Shown here piece after piece: positions 35,953-45,412 of a stretch of DNA of 64,000 nucleotides (within the stretch, counting starts at the first letter, position 1; every line of letters starts with the position of its first letter). This stretch comes from Verrucomicrobiales bacterium. Its GTDB lineage: Bacteria; Verrucomicrobiota; Verrucomicrobiia; Limisphaerales; J093. The DNA is taken from the NCBI GenBank assembly GCA_015075445.1, contig JABTUJ010000002.1, positions 124,001-188,000 of the forward strand. Reading direction: 5' to 3'. The translations under genes were made by a program, and so were the position numbers. The notes beneath the pieces were generated by a model. That model was not told the origin of the DNA, did no database searches, and saw nothing but the letters and a program-made list of their open reading frames with translations.

Positions 35953-37410
35953 TCACTCGACTTCGATCCAGAAAATGTCCCAGGGCTGAAGCCGGATCGG
36001 CACCTTGTCGAAGTCATCGGCACGACCGAAGTGAACGACCTTGAGGTTGTTCACGGCCGCCGCGGGATCCAGTCGCACGATGCGGGCGTTACGGCCGGCG
36101 ACGCCAGCCAGTTCAAGCCGGACGTCGAGTGCGTCGGGACCGGTCCCCTCGAACCGCCAGACGATCACGTGTTTGTAGCCGTCGCCGTCCCCGGCGATGG
36201 CGCGGACCGCGGCCTGCTCGCCGGTGACCGGGTAGCGAGCCCCGTCGAGCTGGCCAAGGAGCCGGAAGACGTACCAGGCCGGTCGCACGCGCCCATGGTG
36301 GTCGAAGAGGGCGCTGTACTGCGGCATGGTGTTCCACCAATGCGCCATGAAACGGCGGCCGCCCGGCGACATCCAGTCGAATTCCGACGGGTCCACGAAA
36401 CAATCGCGGATGTGGTAGTACGCGGCCATATCCAGGCCCGCCTCGGCGTAGCGCCGGGTGGTTTCGAGAATGAAGCAGGGTTGGAAGCCGGGGGCGAGGT
36501 TGGGTCGCATGAGGTCCATGTTCCACTCGGAAATGAACAGCTTCACGTCACCGAGTTGGGGGAACTTCGCGAGGCGGCCGCGCTGTTTGGCGATGTTGCC
36601 CGCATGGGCGGCGGGTGAATCGGAGTAAAGGTGCCAGGAGAGGAAGTGGAGCGGGACCCCTCGCGTGGCGCAATGCTCGATGAGCCCCTCGACCAGGAAG
36701 CTGTCGGCGGAGGCGACGGCGGGCCCGCCGACTTGCGCGGCGGGATCACCGCGGAGCACGCCGGCCACCGTGTGGGTGTAAAAGCGGTTGTAGTCGGCGG
36801 CGCTGCGAAAGAAGTGCGGCGTGCCGCCGGATTCGCCGATGTCCGGTTCGTTGGCCACTTCCCAGGCGGCCACGTTGAAGCCGGCCTCGCGGGTGTGGCG
36901 GGCGAGGGCCTCGCAAAGGCGTTCCCACGCGTCGTAGTCATTCGGATGAACGACGAAGTGGTCGACGACGGGATAGAGGACCGGCGGCTTCATCGCCAGG
37001 GCCAGGATGGAGCGGGCCCCCGTGTCTCGGACCGCCTCCAGCTCGGCGTCGAGCCGGGTCCAATCGTACGTGTCACGGGCGGGGAGGATCCGGTAGTACT
37101 CGCTGAGGAACAACCGGATGGTCCGCGGGCGCAACTGGCGGAGTTCCTTGATATGGGCCCGGATCATCGGGTCGCTCTGCAGGCCGCCCTGACCGAGGGC
37201 AAGGGCGGGCATGTCCCAAGCGCCGTCCGCCTGGTCAAAGTCCACGCGGAGACGGACAGGATCAGCCGCCAAGCCGTTTGCGATCAGGGTAAAGGCGAGG
37301 AGGCCAGCGAGGACAGGAACGCACTTCGGCAGGCAGGAAGCAGGCACGTCCCGGGGAAACCGGGACCATTGACCGTCCGGCTCGGAGCGGGTGGATCGGG
37401 CTTGAACCAC
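35953..37410 (-). CDS. Secreted GH39-like glycoside hydrolase
   Basis: 485 residues. A hydrophobic export signal (VLAGLLAFTLIANGLA) lies at about residues 32-48, after an unusually long polar N terminus, so the GTG at 37408-37410 may be upstream of the true start. The TIM barrel has the clan GH-A pattern of family 39: acid/base Glu in VAAWEVANEPDIG and nucleophile Glu in KLFISEWNMDL, with FLSWHLYSDSP and PAWYVFRLLGQL. A C-terminal beta domain follows. Beta-xylosidase or related exo-activity is the family norm; the real substrate is unknown. It is the first gene of the six-gene operon, 63 nt from a family-1 repeat. Confidence 0.75.
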   Translation of the reverse strand: MVQARSTRSEPDGQWSRFPRDVPASCLPKCVPVLAGLLAFTLIANGLAADPVRLRVDFDQADGAWDMPALALGQGGLQSDPMIRAHIKELRQLRPRTIRLFLSEYYRILPARDTYDWTRLDAELEAVRDTGARSILALAMKPPVLYPVVDHFVVHPNDYDAWERLCEALARHTREAGFNVAAWEVANEPDIGESGGTPHFFRSAADYNRFYTHTVAGVLRGDPAAQVGGPAVASADSFLVEGLIEHCATRGVPLHFLSWHLYSDSPAAHAGNIAKQRGRLAKFPQLGDVKLFISEWNMDLMRPNLAPGFQPCFILETTRRYAEAGLDMAAYYHIRDCFVDPSEFDWMSPGGRRFMAHWWNTMPQYSALFDHHGRVRPAWYVFRLLGQLDGARYPVTGEQAAVRAIAGDGDGYKHVIVWRFEGTGPDALDVRLELAGVAGRNARIVRLDPAAAVNNLKVVHFGRADDFDKVPIRLQPWDIFWIEVE

Positions 37411-37473
37411 GCGCGAGGCTAACGCGTGGCGGACGGGTCCTCCAGCCTATTTCGGTACGGAACCTTTCGCGGG

Positions 37474-37570
37474 GTGTGCGACACCAATCTTCGGATCGTT
37501 CGTTCTGGGCTCGGTTTGGTACCCAGGCACCTAGAAAGCTCGATACCGAAAGGGTGGCGGTCCGCCGCGG
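37474..37570. repeat. Interspersed repeat family 1, copy B (core only)
   Basis: The core from GTGTGCGACACCAATC to ACCGAAAGGGTGGCGGTCCG matches copies A (6501) and C (53601) closely. The 29-bp inverted repeat that follows in those copies is absent, and the sequence runs straight into the stop codon of the glutathione peroxidase gene at 37574. Confidence 0.8.
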
Positions 37571-37573
37571 CAA

Positions 37574-38128
37574 TTACTTGGCCGCCAGGGCTTTTTCGAT
37601 CGCCGCGGTGACCTTGGGGGAATCCGGTTCGTCGCCGGACTCGAAGCGGGCGAGCAGTTGGCCGTCGCGGCCGATGAGGAACTTGCCGAAGTTCCACTTG
37701 ATCTCACCGGGGAAGGCAGAGTCCTTGCCGGTCAGGGCGGCGTAGAGCGGGTGTTGCTCGGGGCCGGGTTTGACCTTGACCTTCTCGAGGAGCGGGAAGG
37801 TGACATCGAACTTGGAGGTGCAGAAGGCCTGGATTTCGGCGGGCGAGCCGGGCTCCTGATTGCCGAAGTCGTTGCAGGGGATCCCGAGGACGACCAGGCC
37901 CTGGTCCTTGTACTTGCGGTAGGTGCTCTCGAGGGGTTTGTACTGGCGGGTGTAGCCGCACTGGGAGGCGACGTTGACCACCAACAGCACCTTGCCTTCA
38001 TAGGCCTTCAGCGACGTGGGTTTGCCCGCGAGGTCGTGCAGGGGGATGTCCTTGAGGGAAGCCGGAGCGGCCAGCGAGGTCAGAGCCAGGGCGGCGAGCG
38101 CGGTGACGGTAATGAGTTTGAGTTTCAT
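37574..38128 (-). CDS. Exported glutathione peroxidase-family thiol peroxidase
   Basis: 184 residues. The first about 21 residues form a signal peptide (ITVTALAALALTSLA). The thioredoxin-fold domain has the peroxidatic Cys57 in NVASQCGYTRQY, the Gln block PCNDFGNQEPGS and the Trp/Asn block WNFGKFLIG, so the usual tetrad is complete. It reduces peroxides in the periplasm with thioredoxin-like donors. The ATG at 38126-38128 starts the signal peptide; the frame is open further upstream but without conserved sequence. It stands alone, divergent from the helicase gene. Confidence 0.9.
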   Translation of the reverse strand: MKLKLITVTALAALALTSLAAPASLKDIPLHDLAGKPTSLKAYEGKVLLVVNVASQCGYTRQYKPLESTYRKYKDQGLVVLGIPCNDFGNQEPGSPAEIQAFCTSKFDVTFPLLEKVKVKPGPEQHPLYAALTGKDSAFPGEIKWNFGKFLIGRDGQLLARFESGDEPDSPKVTAAIEKALAAK

Positions 38129-38265
38129 CGTGGAGAAGAAAGTGGCGTCGGCCGGAGCGGTGTCAAGCGGTGACCGCGGCGCGAAGCTTGCCCCGGCGGG
38201 CGTCGTGGTACATAACGTCCCCGTGCGATCCGATGCGGCGAGGGCTGCCATCGACCTGCTTTCCC

Positions 38266-40851
38266 ATGAGCCAGCAACCCGATCTGTTTTCCGTGCCGCC
38301 GGATGACCGGAGGGCTGCCCCGGCGCCCTCGGTCCGGCTCGATATTGCGGTGGACGTTCTGGCCGGGGTGTGGCGGCTGACCTGGACGGAGGAGGATGCG
38401 CGCCAGCCGCTGGCGACGGGCGAATTGAGCACGAACGAGGTGGGGTGGTTCATGGGCTACAACCTGGAATGGAACTTCCAGGCGGGCGCGCGGCGGGAGG
38501 GCCGCCGTTACGGCAATCACCCCTCCTCGACGCGCGCGCTCGTCAACCGTGTGCGCAAGTACTTCGCCGTGGCGGACGAGCGCGTGCATGTCGAGGTGCA
38601 GTTGCCGGTGCTCACGGGAACGGAGCTGACCCGCGAGCGGCGGGTGGCGACCTTCACCGAACCAGCGGGTGTCTGGCCCTGGCTGGGGGGGCGGTGGGCG
38701 GACTTCGCGCGGCTGCGACTGCCCGCCAGCCGGGAGATGGGCGCTCCGCCCGCGCACACGGCCGCCTGCGCGCTCTACCTGGTGGTCTGTGGGGCGTTGC
38801 GGGTGTCGCCTGACCCGGCGGTGCTGCGCCGATTGGATGCCGGAAAGGCCAAGGCGACTCCCGACGTTGAAGCCGATGAGCCCGACTGGCTGGATCCGTG
38901 GTCGGAGGAAGAGGAGGCAGAAGATCCTCAGGCGTGCTCCGACGCGGCCACGGCGCGAATGTTTGAGCGGCTGCGTGAGCAGAACGCCCGGCGTTGGGAA
39001 GTGTTGAACCGGGTACAGCGGAATGCCACCCGGATGCGGGAGCTCGAGGCGCAGCGAAAGCAGGCCCAGGCGGCACGACGCGCGGCGAAGGCCTCCGCGA
39101 CCGCCGCCACGGCCGCGGCGCCCGTGAATGTCCGGCCAGCCGTCGAGGTTCCCGCCGTAGGGGTGCGGACCGAGACACCCCGGCTGCCGCTGCAGGCGAC
39201 GGCCTTTCCCTTGTCCGACCTGCGGGCGTATTTCCTGCGCGAGCAGGCGGCAGCGTGGTGGGTGGCCAACCAATCGGATGAACTGCTGGCGCTGCCCTAC
39301 TGCCGGATCGAGCGGCTCGAGTACCAGCTCCGGACGGCGCTGCGGGTGCTCGGACCGTTGCGGGGGCGCGCCCTGCTTTCGGACGAGGTGGGGCTGGGCA
39401 AGACCATCGAGGCGGGCCTTGTGTTGAAGGAGTTGCTGCTGCGCGGCATGGTGCGGCGGTTCCTGGTGCTCACGGTCCCTTCGCTCGTGGACCAATGGGA
39501 GGAAGAGCTGGCCGACAAGTTCGGCATCACGACCGTGACCACGAACCACAGCGACGCCCGGGACGACCTCGACCACTTCTGGCGCGAACACCCGGCGTTG
39601 ATCGCCAGCCTCCATACGCTCAAGCAGCCGGCCCACGCGGCCGTGGCGCGCACGGTGAAATGGGACCTCCTGGTCGTGGACGAGGCGCATTATCTGCGGA
39701 ATCGCGACTCGCAGGCGTGGCAGGCGGTCAACGCGTTGCCGCGTCAGTTCCTTCTGCTCCTGACCGCCACCCCCGTCCAGAATTCGCTCGAGGAACTCTA
39801 CAACCTCGTCACCCTCCTCCAGCCGGGTCAGTTCCCCACCCCGAAGGAGTTTCGCGCACGCTATGTGGACCCGAAACGGCCGCGTCAGCCGCGTGCGCCC
39901 GAGGAGCTGCGCCGGGCGTTGAGCCAGGTCATGATCCGCAACACCCGCGCCAATGCCGGGCTGCAACTACCTCCCCGTCGGGCCGAGACGGTGCTGTTCA
40001 CGCCGGACGGCGAGGAACGCGCCTTTTGGGAGGGTTGGGAAGCGGAGTTGCGGTCCAGTCTGGCGCGCATGACGCCCGGTCAATCGAGTCTCTGGGGGCG
40101 CTTGTTGCTGCAGGCGGCGGGCAGCAGCCCGCACGCGTGGCGCGAGGCGCTGGCGAAGTTCCCGGAGGCGTCGCTCCGGGAGCGGTGGCGGGCGACCGCG
40201 CCCTTCGAGGCAAGCTGGCAGAAGCGTTGCCAGCTCGTCTTGCCCCTCACCCGCGGCGAGGGCGGCGTGGTGTTCTTCACGCAGTTCCTGAAAACCCAGG
40301 CCGCGCTGGCCGAGTTCCTCGAGCGGGCCGGCGTGCCCACGTTCGTCATCCACGGCGGCACCCCGCCGCCGGAGCGACAGCCCATCACAGAGGCGTTCCG
40401 TCGCCAGGGGGGCGCGCTGCTCCTGACCCACAGCGGCACCGAGGGACGCAACCTCCAGTTCAGCCATCGGCTCGTGAACCTCGATCTGCCCTGGAACCCG
40501 ATGGAAATCGAGCAGCGCATCGGACGGCTCCACCGCCTCGGCCAGCAACACCCGGTGCGCATCTACAACCTGGTCCAGGCCGGCACCCTCCAGGAACACC
40601 TGCTCGACCTCCTCCAGGAAAAGCTCAACCTCTTCGAACTCGTGGTCGGCGAGACCGGCTTGATCCTGGGCGAACGATTCGGCAGCGACGAGTTCGCGGA
40701 GGAGGTCCTCCGGCGCTGGCAACAGGCCGAGGGTGGCATCGGTCCCGCCCTGGCCGCCCTGGGCGAGGAATTGGCGGCGGCGCGGGCCGCCTATGATGAG
40801 GTCCGGCAACTCGATGAAACCCTTTTCAAGCACGACTACGAGTCGCTCTGA
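38266..40851 (+). CDS. SNF2-family (RapA/HepA-like) helicase
   Basis: 861 residues. A novel-looking N-terminal region (1-190) and an acidic, then Ala/Arg-rich coil (about 205-290) precede the SNF2 motor. Motif I is DEVGLGKTIEAG (Asp373 on), motif II DEAH at 472-475, motif III LLLTATPVQNSLEELYN, and motif VI QRIGRLHRLGQ at about 750. The C-terminal 90 residues are short for a RapA/HepA-type protein. It remodels or translocates on nucleic acid-protein complexes using ATP. The start MSQQPDLFSVPP at 38266 is preferred to earlier in-frame codons. The stop is 9 nt from the next gene, which probably encodes its partner. Confidence 0.85.
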   Translation: MSQQPDLFSVPPDDRRAAPAPSVRLDIAVDVLAGVWRLTWTEEDARQPLATGELSTNEVGWFMGYNLEWNFQAGARREGRRYGNHPSSTRALVNRVRKYFAVADERVHVEVQLPVLTGTELTRERRVATFTEPAGVWPWLGGRWADFARLRLPASREMGAPPAHTAACALYLVVCGALRVSPDPAVLRRLDAGKAKATPDVEADEPDWLDPWSEEEEAEDPQACSDAATARMFERLREQNARRWEVLNRVQRNATRMRELEAQRKQAQAARRAAKASATAATAAAPVNVRPAVEVPAVGVRTETPRLPLQATAFPLSDLRAYFLREQAAAWWVANQSDELLALPYCRIERLEYQLRTALRVLGPLRGRALLSDEVGLGKTIEAGLVLKELLLRGMVRRFLVLTVPSLVDQWEEELADKFGITTVTTNHSDARDDLDHFWREHPALIASLHTLKQPAHAAVARTVKWDLLVVDEAHYLRNRDSQAWQAVNALPRQFLLLLTATPVQNSLEELYNLVTLLQPGQFPTPKEFRARYVDPKRPRQPRAPEELRRALSQVMIRNTRANAGLQLPPRRAETVLFTPDGEERAFWEGWEAELRSSLARMTPGQSSLWGRLLLQAAGSSPHAWREALAKFPEASLRERWRATAPFEASWQKRCQLVLPLTRGEGGVVFFTQFLKTQAALAEFLERAGVPTFVIHGGTPPPERQPITEAFRRQGGALLLTHSGTEGRNLQFSHRLVNLDLPWNPMEIEQRIGRLHRLGQQHPVRIYNLVQAGTLQEHLLDLLQEKLNLFELVVGETGLILGERFGSDEFAEEVLRRWQQAEGGIGPALAALGEELAAARAAYDEVRQLDETLFKHDYESL

Positions 40852-40860
40852 CGCCTCGGC

Positions 40861-41865
40861 ATGAAACTGCCCCGCCCCACGCCCGAGCCCGGTGCCCTGG
40901 TGGACTTCTACCAGCAGGCACTCTCCGGCCTGGGCGCCGCCTGCGAACGGACCTGGTACGACCGCCTCACCGTCCTGGCCGACGGCGCAGCCGCCCGGCT
41001 TTGGAACGACACGGGTGAGCTCAGCGAGACGGAGCTCTCGTTCCCCGCCCCGGATGCGCCCGGGGCGCGCGATCCCCACCGGGAAGTCTTCCCGGGTTGC
41101 CCCCTGACCTTCCGCCTGGCCGACCTGCTCCGGCCTTCGCCGCTGCCGCTTGAAACCGTGGTGCTCGCCAGCGACAACCCGCAGCGTCCAGGACTCGAAA
41201 CGGTCGAGCGGGCGTGGCGGGTGCAGTTTCCGGGGACGACGCGGTGGAGCCTTCGCACCCCGCTGACCGCCGCCCATCACTTCTCTCTGCTGGCGCTGCT
41301 CCGTTGTGAGATCCAGGCCATCGACCAGCACTGGAGTCTCCACCGCCTCGCCCTTTCCCTGCCGCACGGCACCCCGGACCCGGAGCTGGCGACCGGCCTG
41401 GCCCTCGCGCAGACCGACCCAGCACCGGGCCGCGAGATCGCCTGGCCCCCCGCCGAACCCGGTTCATGGGCGTCCTACCTCGAGGCCGCCCTGGCGCCGG
41501 AACTCGCGCCGGAGCTGGCGCCGATTCGCGAGCGTCAACAACAGTATTTGCGCCGCGAACTGGAGCGAATCGACGATTACTTCGGCCGCTACGAACTCGA
41601 GCTCACCGGCCGCGCCTCCCGCAGCTCGAGTGAAGCCAGCCGGCTGAAGCTCGCGGACCGGCTCGCCGCCACCCGCACCGAGCACGCGCGCCGGCGCTCG
41701 GATCAGGTCGCCCGCCATGAGATCCGCGTCGTCGCTCATGTGGATGCCCTGCTGCTGGTGGCGGAACGGGCCTGGCACGCCGAGTTGGATGTGGTGCGGG
41801 ACCACGCGGCGCAGCAGTTGGACGCGCGCTGGGTGCCGCGCACACGCCGCTGGGCGATCGCCTGA
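40861..41865 (+). CDS. Partner protein of the SNF2 helicase, unknown family
   Basis: 334 residues, no signal peptide. The N-terminal 220 residues match nothing I know. The C-terminal part (YLRRELERIDDYFGRYELEL, then long Arg/Glu-rich helices with LADRLAATRTEHARRRSDQV and HVDALLLVAERAW) resembles the helical tail that ends many larger SNF2-type helicases of bacteria and archaea. I therefore infer that this is the split-off C-terminal part of the helicase, encoded as a separate subunit. It begins 9 nt after the helicase stop. From 41866 to 42243 (378 nt) I see no gene or clear signal. Confidence 0.6.
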   Translation: MKLPRPTPEPGALVDFYQQALSGLGAACERTWYDRLTVLADGAAARLWNDTGELSETELSFPAPDAPGARDPHREVFPGCPLTFRLADLLRPSPLPLETVVLASDNPQRPGLETVERAWRVQFPGTTRWSLRTPLTAAHHFSLLALLRCEIQAIDQHWSLHRLALSLPHGTPDPELATGLALAQTDPAPGREIAWPPAEPGSWASYLEAALAPELAPELAPIRERQQQYLRRELERIDDYFGRYELELTGRASRSSSEASRLKLADRLAATRTEHARRRSDQVARHEIRVVAHVDALLLVAERAWHAELDVVRDHAAQQLDARWVPRTRRWAIA

Positions 41866-42243
41866 CCGGACGGATTCAAGTGGGAGCCGGGGAGATTGAA
41901 AGCACAGGGAAAGTGGCAAGGAGAAATGAACACCTGGGCCCGGCTCGGTTACATTTCTTCTGATGGCCAAGCTCCGCCCACGGTTCGGGCCCGGGCCCAG
42001 TCAATCGCTGGCGCGGTGTCGGTCGGCCCAGGCCCGAGGCGCGCGAGCACCGCCCCAACCTGCATGCCTGGGCCTTCCCTCCCGTGGACACATCCGCCCC
42101 TTCGAACCGCTCGGCCCGCCCGGTACAGGGGGACCTCGTTCTTGAATCAACTCGGACACGCCCTGCGAAATCGCTGGGCTGCCGCCTTTCGCCTTGAACG
42201 GCCACACCGGGCCAGGCACATTCCAGCCACGTCGAAAGAGCCA

Positions 42244-44058
42244 ATGCCTATACATCAGGCTACTGCCGGACCCTCCGCATCCAGTCCTTCCGCGCGCCGA
42301 CTGCGCGTCTGGCCCGCGGTCATTCTGGTTGCACTCATGGTCTTGCTGCGGTTCGCCCCCGCCTTTCTCGAAGGCGGTTTTTCGAGGCACTGGATGATCG
42401 CCATGATGGGGCCGATGCTTTGCTGCCTGCTACTGGTGATCTGGTGGGTGGCAGGCAGTGGCGCGCTTTGGAAGGAGAAGATACTCGGTCTGTTCGGACT
42501 CGTCGCGGCCTTCGCGCTGACCCTGGCGCTCGTGGAACCTATGATGCGGGGACCCGGCACCATCTATGTCACGCTTCCCATGGGGATGACCGGCTTCGTT
42601 GTCGGGGCGGTTCTGCTGCAAGCGCGTCGGCCGCTCAGGAGAACTGGCATCAGCCTGTTCCTGGCCTTGATCGGATTCGGATTCTCCGTCCTGCTCCGCA
42701 ACGACGGCATGACCGGCGAATACCAGCTCACCCTCCATTGGCGCTGGACACCGACGGCGGAGGAACAGATGCTCGCGGCCCGAACTCCCGATTCTCCCGC
42801 CCTGGAACCGCCGTCCATTGCCGGTCCAACGAATGCAGCCCTCGCCAACAGTGAATGGCCCGGGTTCCGCGGCGCGGACCGCTCGGGTACCTGGCGCGGA
42901 CCCCGGATCGCCACCAACTGGTCCGAGCGACCACCGAGGCAGCTCTGGAGAATCACCGTTGGTCCCGGCTGGTCATCGTTCGCCGTTGCGGGCAGCCAAC
43001 TGTTTACCCAGGAGCAACGCGGTCCGATGGAGACCGTGGTTTGTTACGAGGCGACGTCGGGTCGCGCGATCTGGAACCGGGGGTTCGAAGCCCGTCTGGA
43101 AGATCCCATGGGCGGCCCTGGCCCCCGGGCCACGCCCACCATCGCGGCGGGCCGGCTCCTCGCCATGGGCGCCACAGGTCTGTTGCTCTGTCTGGATCCC
43201 GCGACCGGCGACGTGGTCTGGCAGAACGATTTGAAAGAGCTGGCCGGTCGCGCGCCACCGATGTGGGGTTTCTCAGGGTCACCGCTCGTGAACGGTTCTC
43301 GTGTAATTGTCTGGGCGGGCGGCAAGGAGGACAGCGGTCTCCTGGCATTTGACCTCGAGACCGGCGCGTTGCGTTGGTCGGCGGCGGCGGGCGATCATAC
43401 TTATGCCTCGCCGCAATTGAACACTATCGCGGGCGAGGAACAGGTGTTGATGCTTTCGAATGATGGGCTGGTGCTGGTGGAACCGGAGACGGGCGAGGAG
43501 CGGCTCAATTACGAATGGAAGTTTTCGGGTTACCGCGCCGTACAACCGAGGGTGGTGGGGGAGGACACGGTGCTTCTCGGGACCCCCATGAATGTCGGCA
43601 CCCGGGCCATTCGCGTCACCCGGATCAACGGGCGGCTCACCGCGGAAGATCTTTGGACGTCCCGCCGCCTGAAGCCCGATTTCTCCGACATGGTCACGTA
43701 TCAGGGATACATCTACGGCAACGACGGAGGCTTCCTTACCTGCCTCGACCTCATGACCGGCGATCGGATGTGGCGAGAGGGACGCTACGGAAAAGGCCAG
43801 GTGCTTCTGCTCGAGAACGACGGGCTGCTGCTCGTGGCTGCCGAGAACGGCCGTGTCCACCTGGTGCGCGCCGATCCGCAAAAGCACGTCGAGCTGGATT
43901 CGTTCAAGGCGCTTGAAGGCAAGACCTGGAACCATCCGGTCCTCGTCGGTGACAAACTCTACGTGCGGAATTCGCAAGAGGCAGCGGGTTTTCAACTACC
44001 GCTGGCGTCAATTCGCCGGGTAACGGCTCAGACCGAAAGTGACGTGGTCACTCCCTGA
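42244..44058 (+). CDS. Membrane-anchored PQQ-type beta-propeller protein
   Basis: 604 residues. The N-terminal 165 residues carry about five membrane segments (VWPAVILVALMVLLRFAPAF, MIAMMGPMLCCLLLVIWWV, LGLFGLVAAFALTLALV and two more). The rest is a PQQ-like (outer membrane BamB/alcohol dehydrogenase-type) propeller with blades such as WPGFRGADRSGTW, LLCLDPATGDVVWQNDL, LLAFDLETGALRWS and FLTCLDLMTGDRMWREG. No dehydrogenase active-site residues are evident, so it is probably a binding scaffold facing the periplasm. The ATG at 42244 is chosen; the frame is open to 41896 without conserved sequence. Confidence 0.75.
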   Translation: MPIHQATAGPSASSPSARRLRVWPAVILVALMVLLRFAPAFLEGGFSRHWMIAMMGPMLCCLLLVIWWVAGSGALWKEKILGLFGLVAAFALTLALVEPMMRGPGTIYVTLPMGMTGFVVGAVLLQARRPLRRTGISLFLALIGFGFSVLLRNDGMTGEYQLTLHWRWTPTAEEQMLAARTPDSPALEPPSIAGPTNAALANSEWPGFRGADRSGTWRGPRIATNWSERPPRQLWRITVGPGWSSFAVAGSQLFTQEQRGPMETVVCYEATSGRAIWNRGFEARLEDPMGGPGPRATPTIAAGRLLAMGATGLLLCLDPATGDVVWQNDLKELAGRAPPMWGFSGSPLVNGSRVIVWAGGKEDSGLLAFDLETGALRWSAAAGDHTYASPQLNTIAGEEQVLMLSNDGLVLVEPETGEERLNYEWKFSGYRAVQPRVVGEDTVLLGTPMNVGTRAIRVTRINGRLTAEDLWTSRRLKPDFSDMVTYQGYIYGNDGGFLTCLDLMTGDRMWREGRYGKGQVLLLENDGLLLVAAENGRVHLVRADPQKHVELDSFKALEGKTWNHPVLVGDKLYVRNSQEAAGFQLPLASIRRVTAQTESDVVTP

Positions 44059-44194
44059 TAAGCGGCCCCAAAGTCGTGTGAGTTGTTGCGGAATGCTCGG
44101 CTTGCCCCCTGGTAATCGGCCGGCGTGATCGAGAGCGAAATCATCCGGGGACGCCGAATCGGCAGCCTGGGACTGGGTGAAATTCGTGGGTTGA

Positions 44195-44341
44195 TTGAAG
44201 CCAACCATCATGGTACGGGGCCACGTAACGCCATCGCTCTCCCGCGAGACGGGCGCTCTTCAAGTAATGGCGCTCAATAACCAGTCTGTCCCATCGCTCC
44301 CTGTCGTCGGGTTGATCAAGCCGGCGCAGGCTCAGTCCCTC
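44195..44341 (-). pseudogene. Remnant of a DUF4338 (DruA-like) protein
   Basis: Minus-strand translation gives LSLRRLDQPDDRERWDRLVI, then ERHYLKSARLAGERWRYVAP and YHDGWLQ. This resembles the start of the DUF4338 domain found in DruA of the Druantia defence system and in many proteins often found near mobile elements. After WLQ the similarity stops and a stop codon follows 17 codons later; nothing recognisable precedes it. Only about 49 residues of a domain of several hundred remain. Identification is from memory of the family pattern. Confidence 0.45.
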
Positions 44342-44422
44342 CAGCACGGCCTGTTCGCCTGACTTTTCCGCCAGTTTTTCCGTGCGCGTCCCGGCGGTTT
44401 GTGCCAGTTCCTCACTGCGCGT

Positions 44423-45412
44423 ATGGCAGTGCAATTCCAGGACTACTACGAAACGCTCGGCGTGAGCCGCTCGGCCACGGACCGCGAGATCAAGTCCGCC
44501 TTCCGTCGCCTCGCCCGGAAGTACCATCCGGACGTCGCCAAGGACAAACGCAGCGCTGAGGAGAGGTTCAAGGCCATCAACGAGGCGTACGAAGTCCTCA
44601 GCGATCCCGAGAAGCGCCGCAAATACGACCAGCTCGGGGCGGACTGGAAACAGGGCGCCCCGCCCCCTCCGGAAGGCGGCTTCCCTCCGGGAGGCTTCAC
44701 CCCGGGCGGCGCGGGCAGCCCGTTCGCCGACTTCGAGTTCGACGGCACTGGGTTCAGCGACTTCTTCGAGCAGTACTTCGGGGGGCGCGAGGGCTTTCGC
44801 GGGGCCGCGGGATTTGGCCGGGGCGGGGCCGCCCGGTCCCGCACCGCCGGTGCCCAGCGCGGTGCCGATGTCGAGAGCGACCTCCTGGTGACCTTGCACG
44901 AGGCCCTGAAGGGCGCGGTGCGGCAGCTCTCCCTGCGGCGGACCGATCCCCGCACCGGCGCCGGGCAAACCGACAGCTTCCGAGTTCGGATTCCGACCGG
45001 GGCGACCGAGGGCCGGCTGATCCGGGTCCCCGGCAAGGGCGAGCCCGGCGCCGGCGGGGGGCCGCCGGGGGACTTGTTTCTCCGGGTGCGCCTGGCGCGG
45101 CATCCCGATTTCCGGGTGCAGGGGACGGACCTTTACCACGATCTCCCGCTGGCGCCCTGGGAGGCGGTGCTCGGCGCCACCGTCACGGTCCCCACGCTCG
45201 AGGGGACGGTCGACGTCAAGATCCCGCCCTTGTCGCAAAAAGGGCAGCACCTGCGGCTGCGAGGCCGGGGATTGCCGGCCGAAGGCGGTGGCCGGGGCGA
45301 CCTGCTCGTCGTGCTGTCCATCGTCACGCCGGACTCGGTCACGACCGAGGAACGCCGGGTGTGGGAGGAACTGGCCGGACGTTCGCACTTCCATCCGCGG
45401 AGGACCGCATGA
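44423..45412 (+). CDS. cbpA: DnaJ-family co-chaperone, CbpA-like
   Basis: 329 residues. J domain at 6-72 with the HPD motif ([11 protein letters not shown]) and [22 protein letters not shown] Gly/Phe-rich linker (about 80-150) and two C-terminal substrate-binding domains ([53 protein letters not shown]) follow. There is no zinc-finger Cys-rich domain, so it is the CbpA (type II) form. It delivers clients to DnaK. The ATG at 44423 precedes the J domain; its stop overlaps the next ATG (ATGA). Confidence 0.92.
   Translation: MAVQFQDYYETLGVSRSATDREIKSAFRRLARKYHPDVAKDKRSAEERFKAINEAYEVLSDPEKRRKYDQLGADWKQGAPPPPEGGFPPGGFTPGGAGSPFADFEFDGTGFSDFFEQYFGGREGFRGAAGFGRGGAARSRTAGAQRGADVESDLLVTLHEALKGAVRQLSLRRTDPRTGAGQTDSFRVRIPTGATEGRLIRVPGKGEPGAGGGPPGDLFLRVRLARHPDFRVQGTDLYHDLPLAPWEAVLGATVTVPTLEGTVDVKIPPLSQKGQHLRLRGRGLPAEGGGRGDLLVVLSIVTPDSVTTEERRVWEELAGRSHFHPRRTA

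Noticed and set aside
38266..41865. DISARM or another known defence system around the SNF2 helicase
   Set aside because: No methyltransferase, DUF1998 protein, phospholipase-D nuclease or other DISARM component is present; neighbours are a peroxidase and a PQQ protein.
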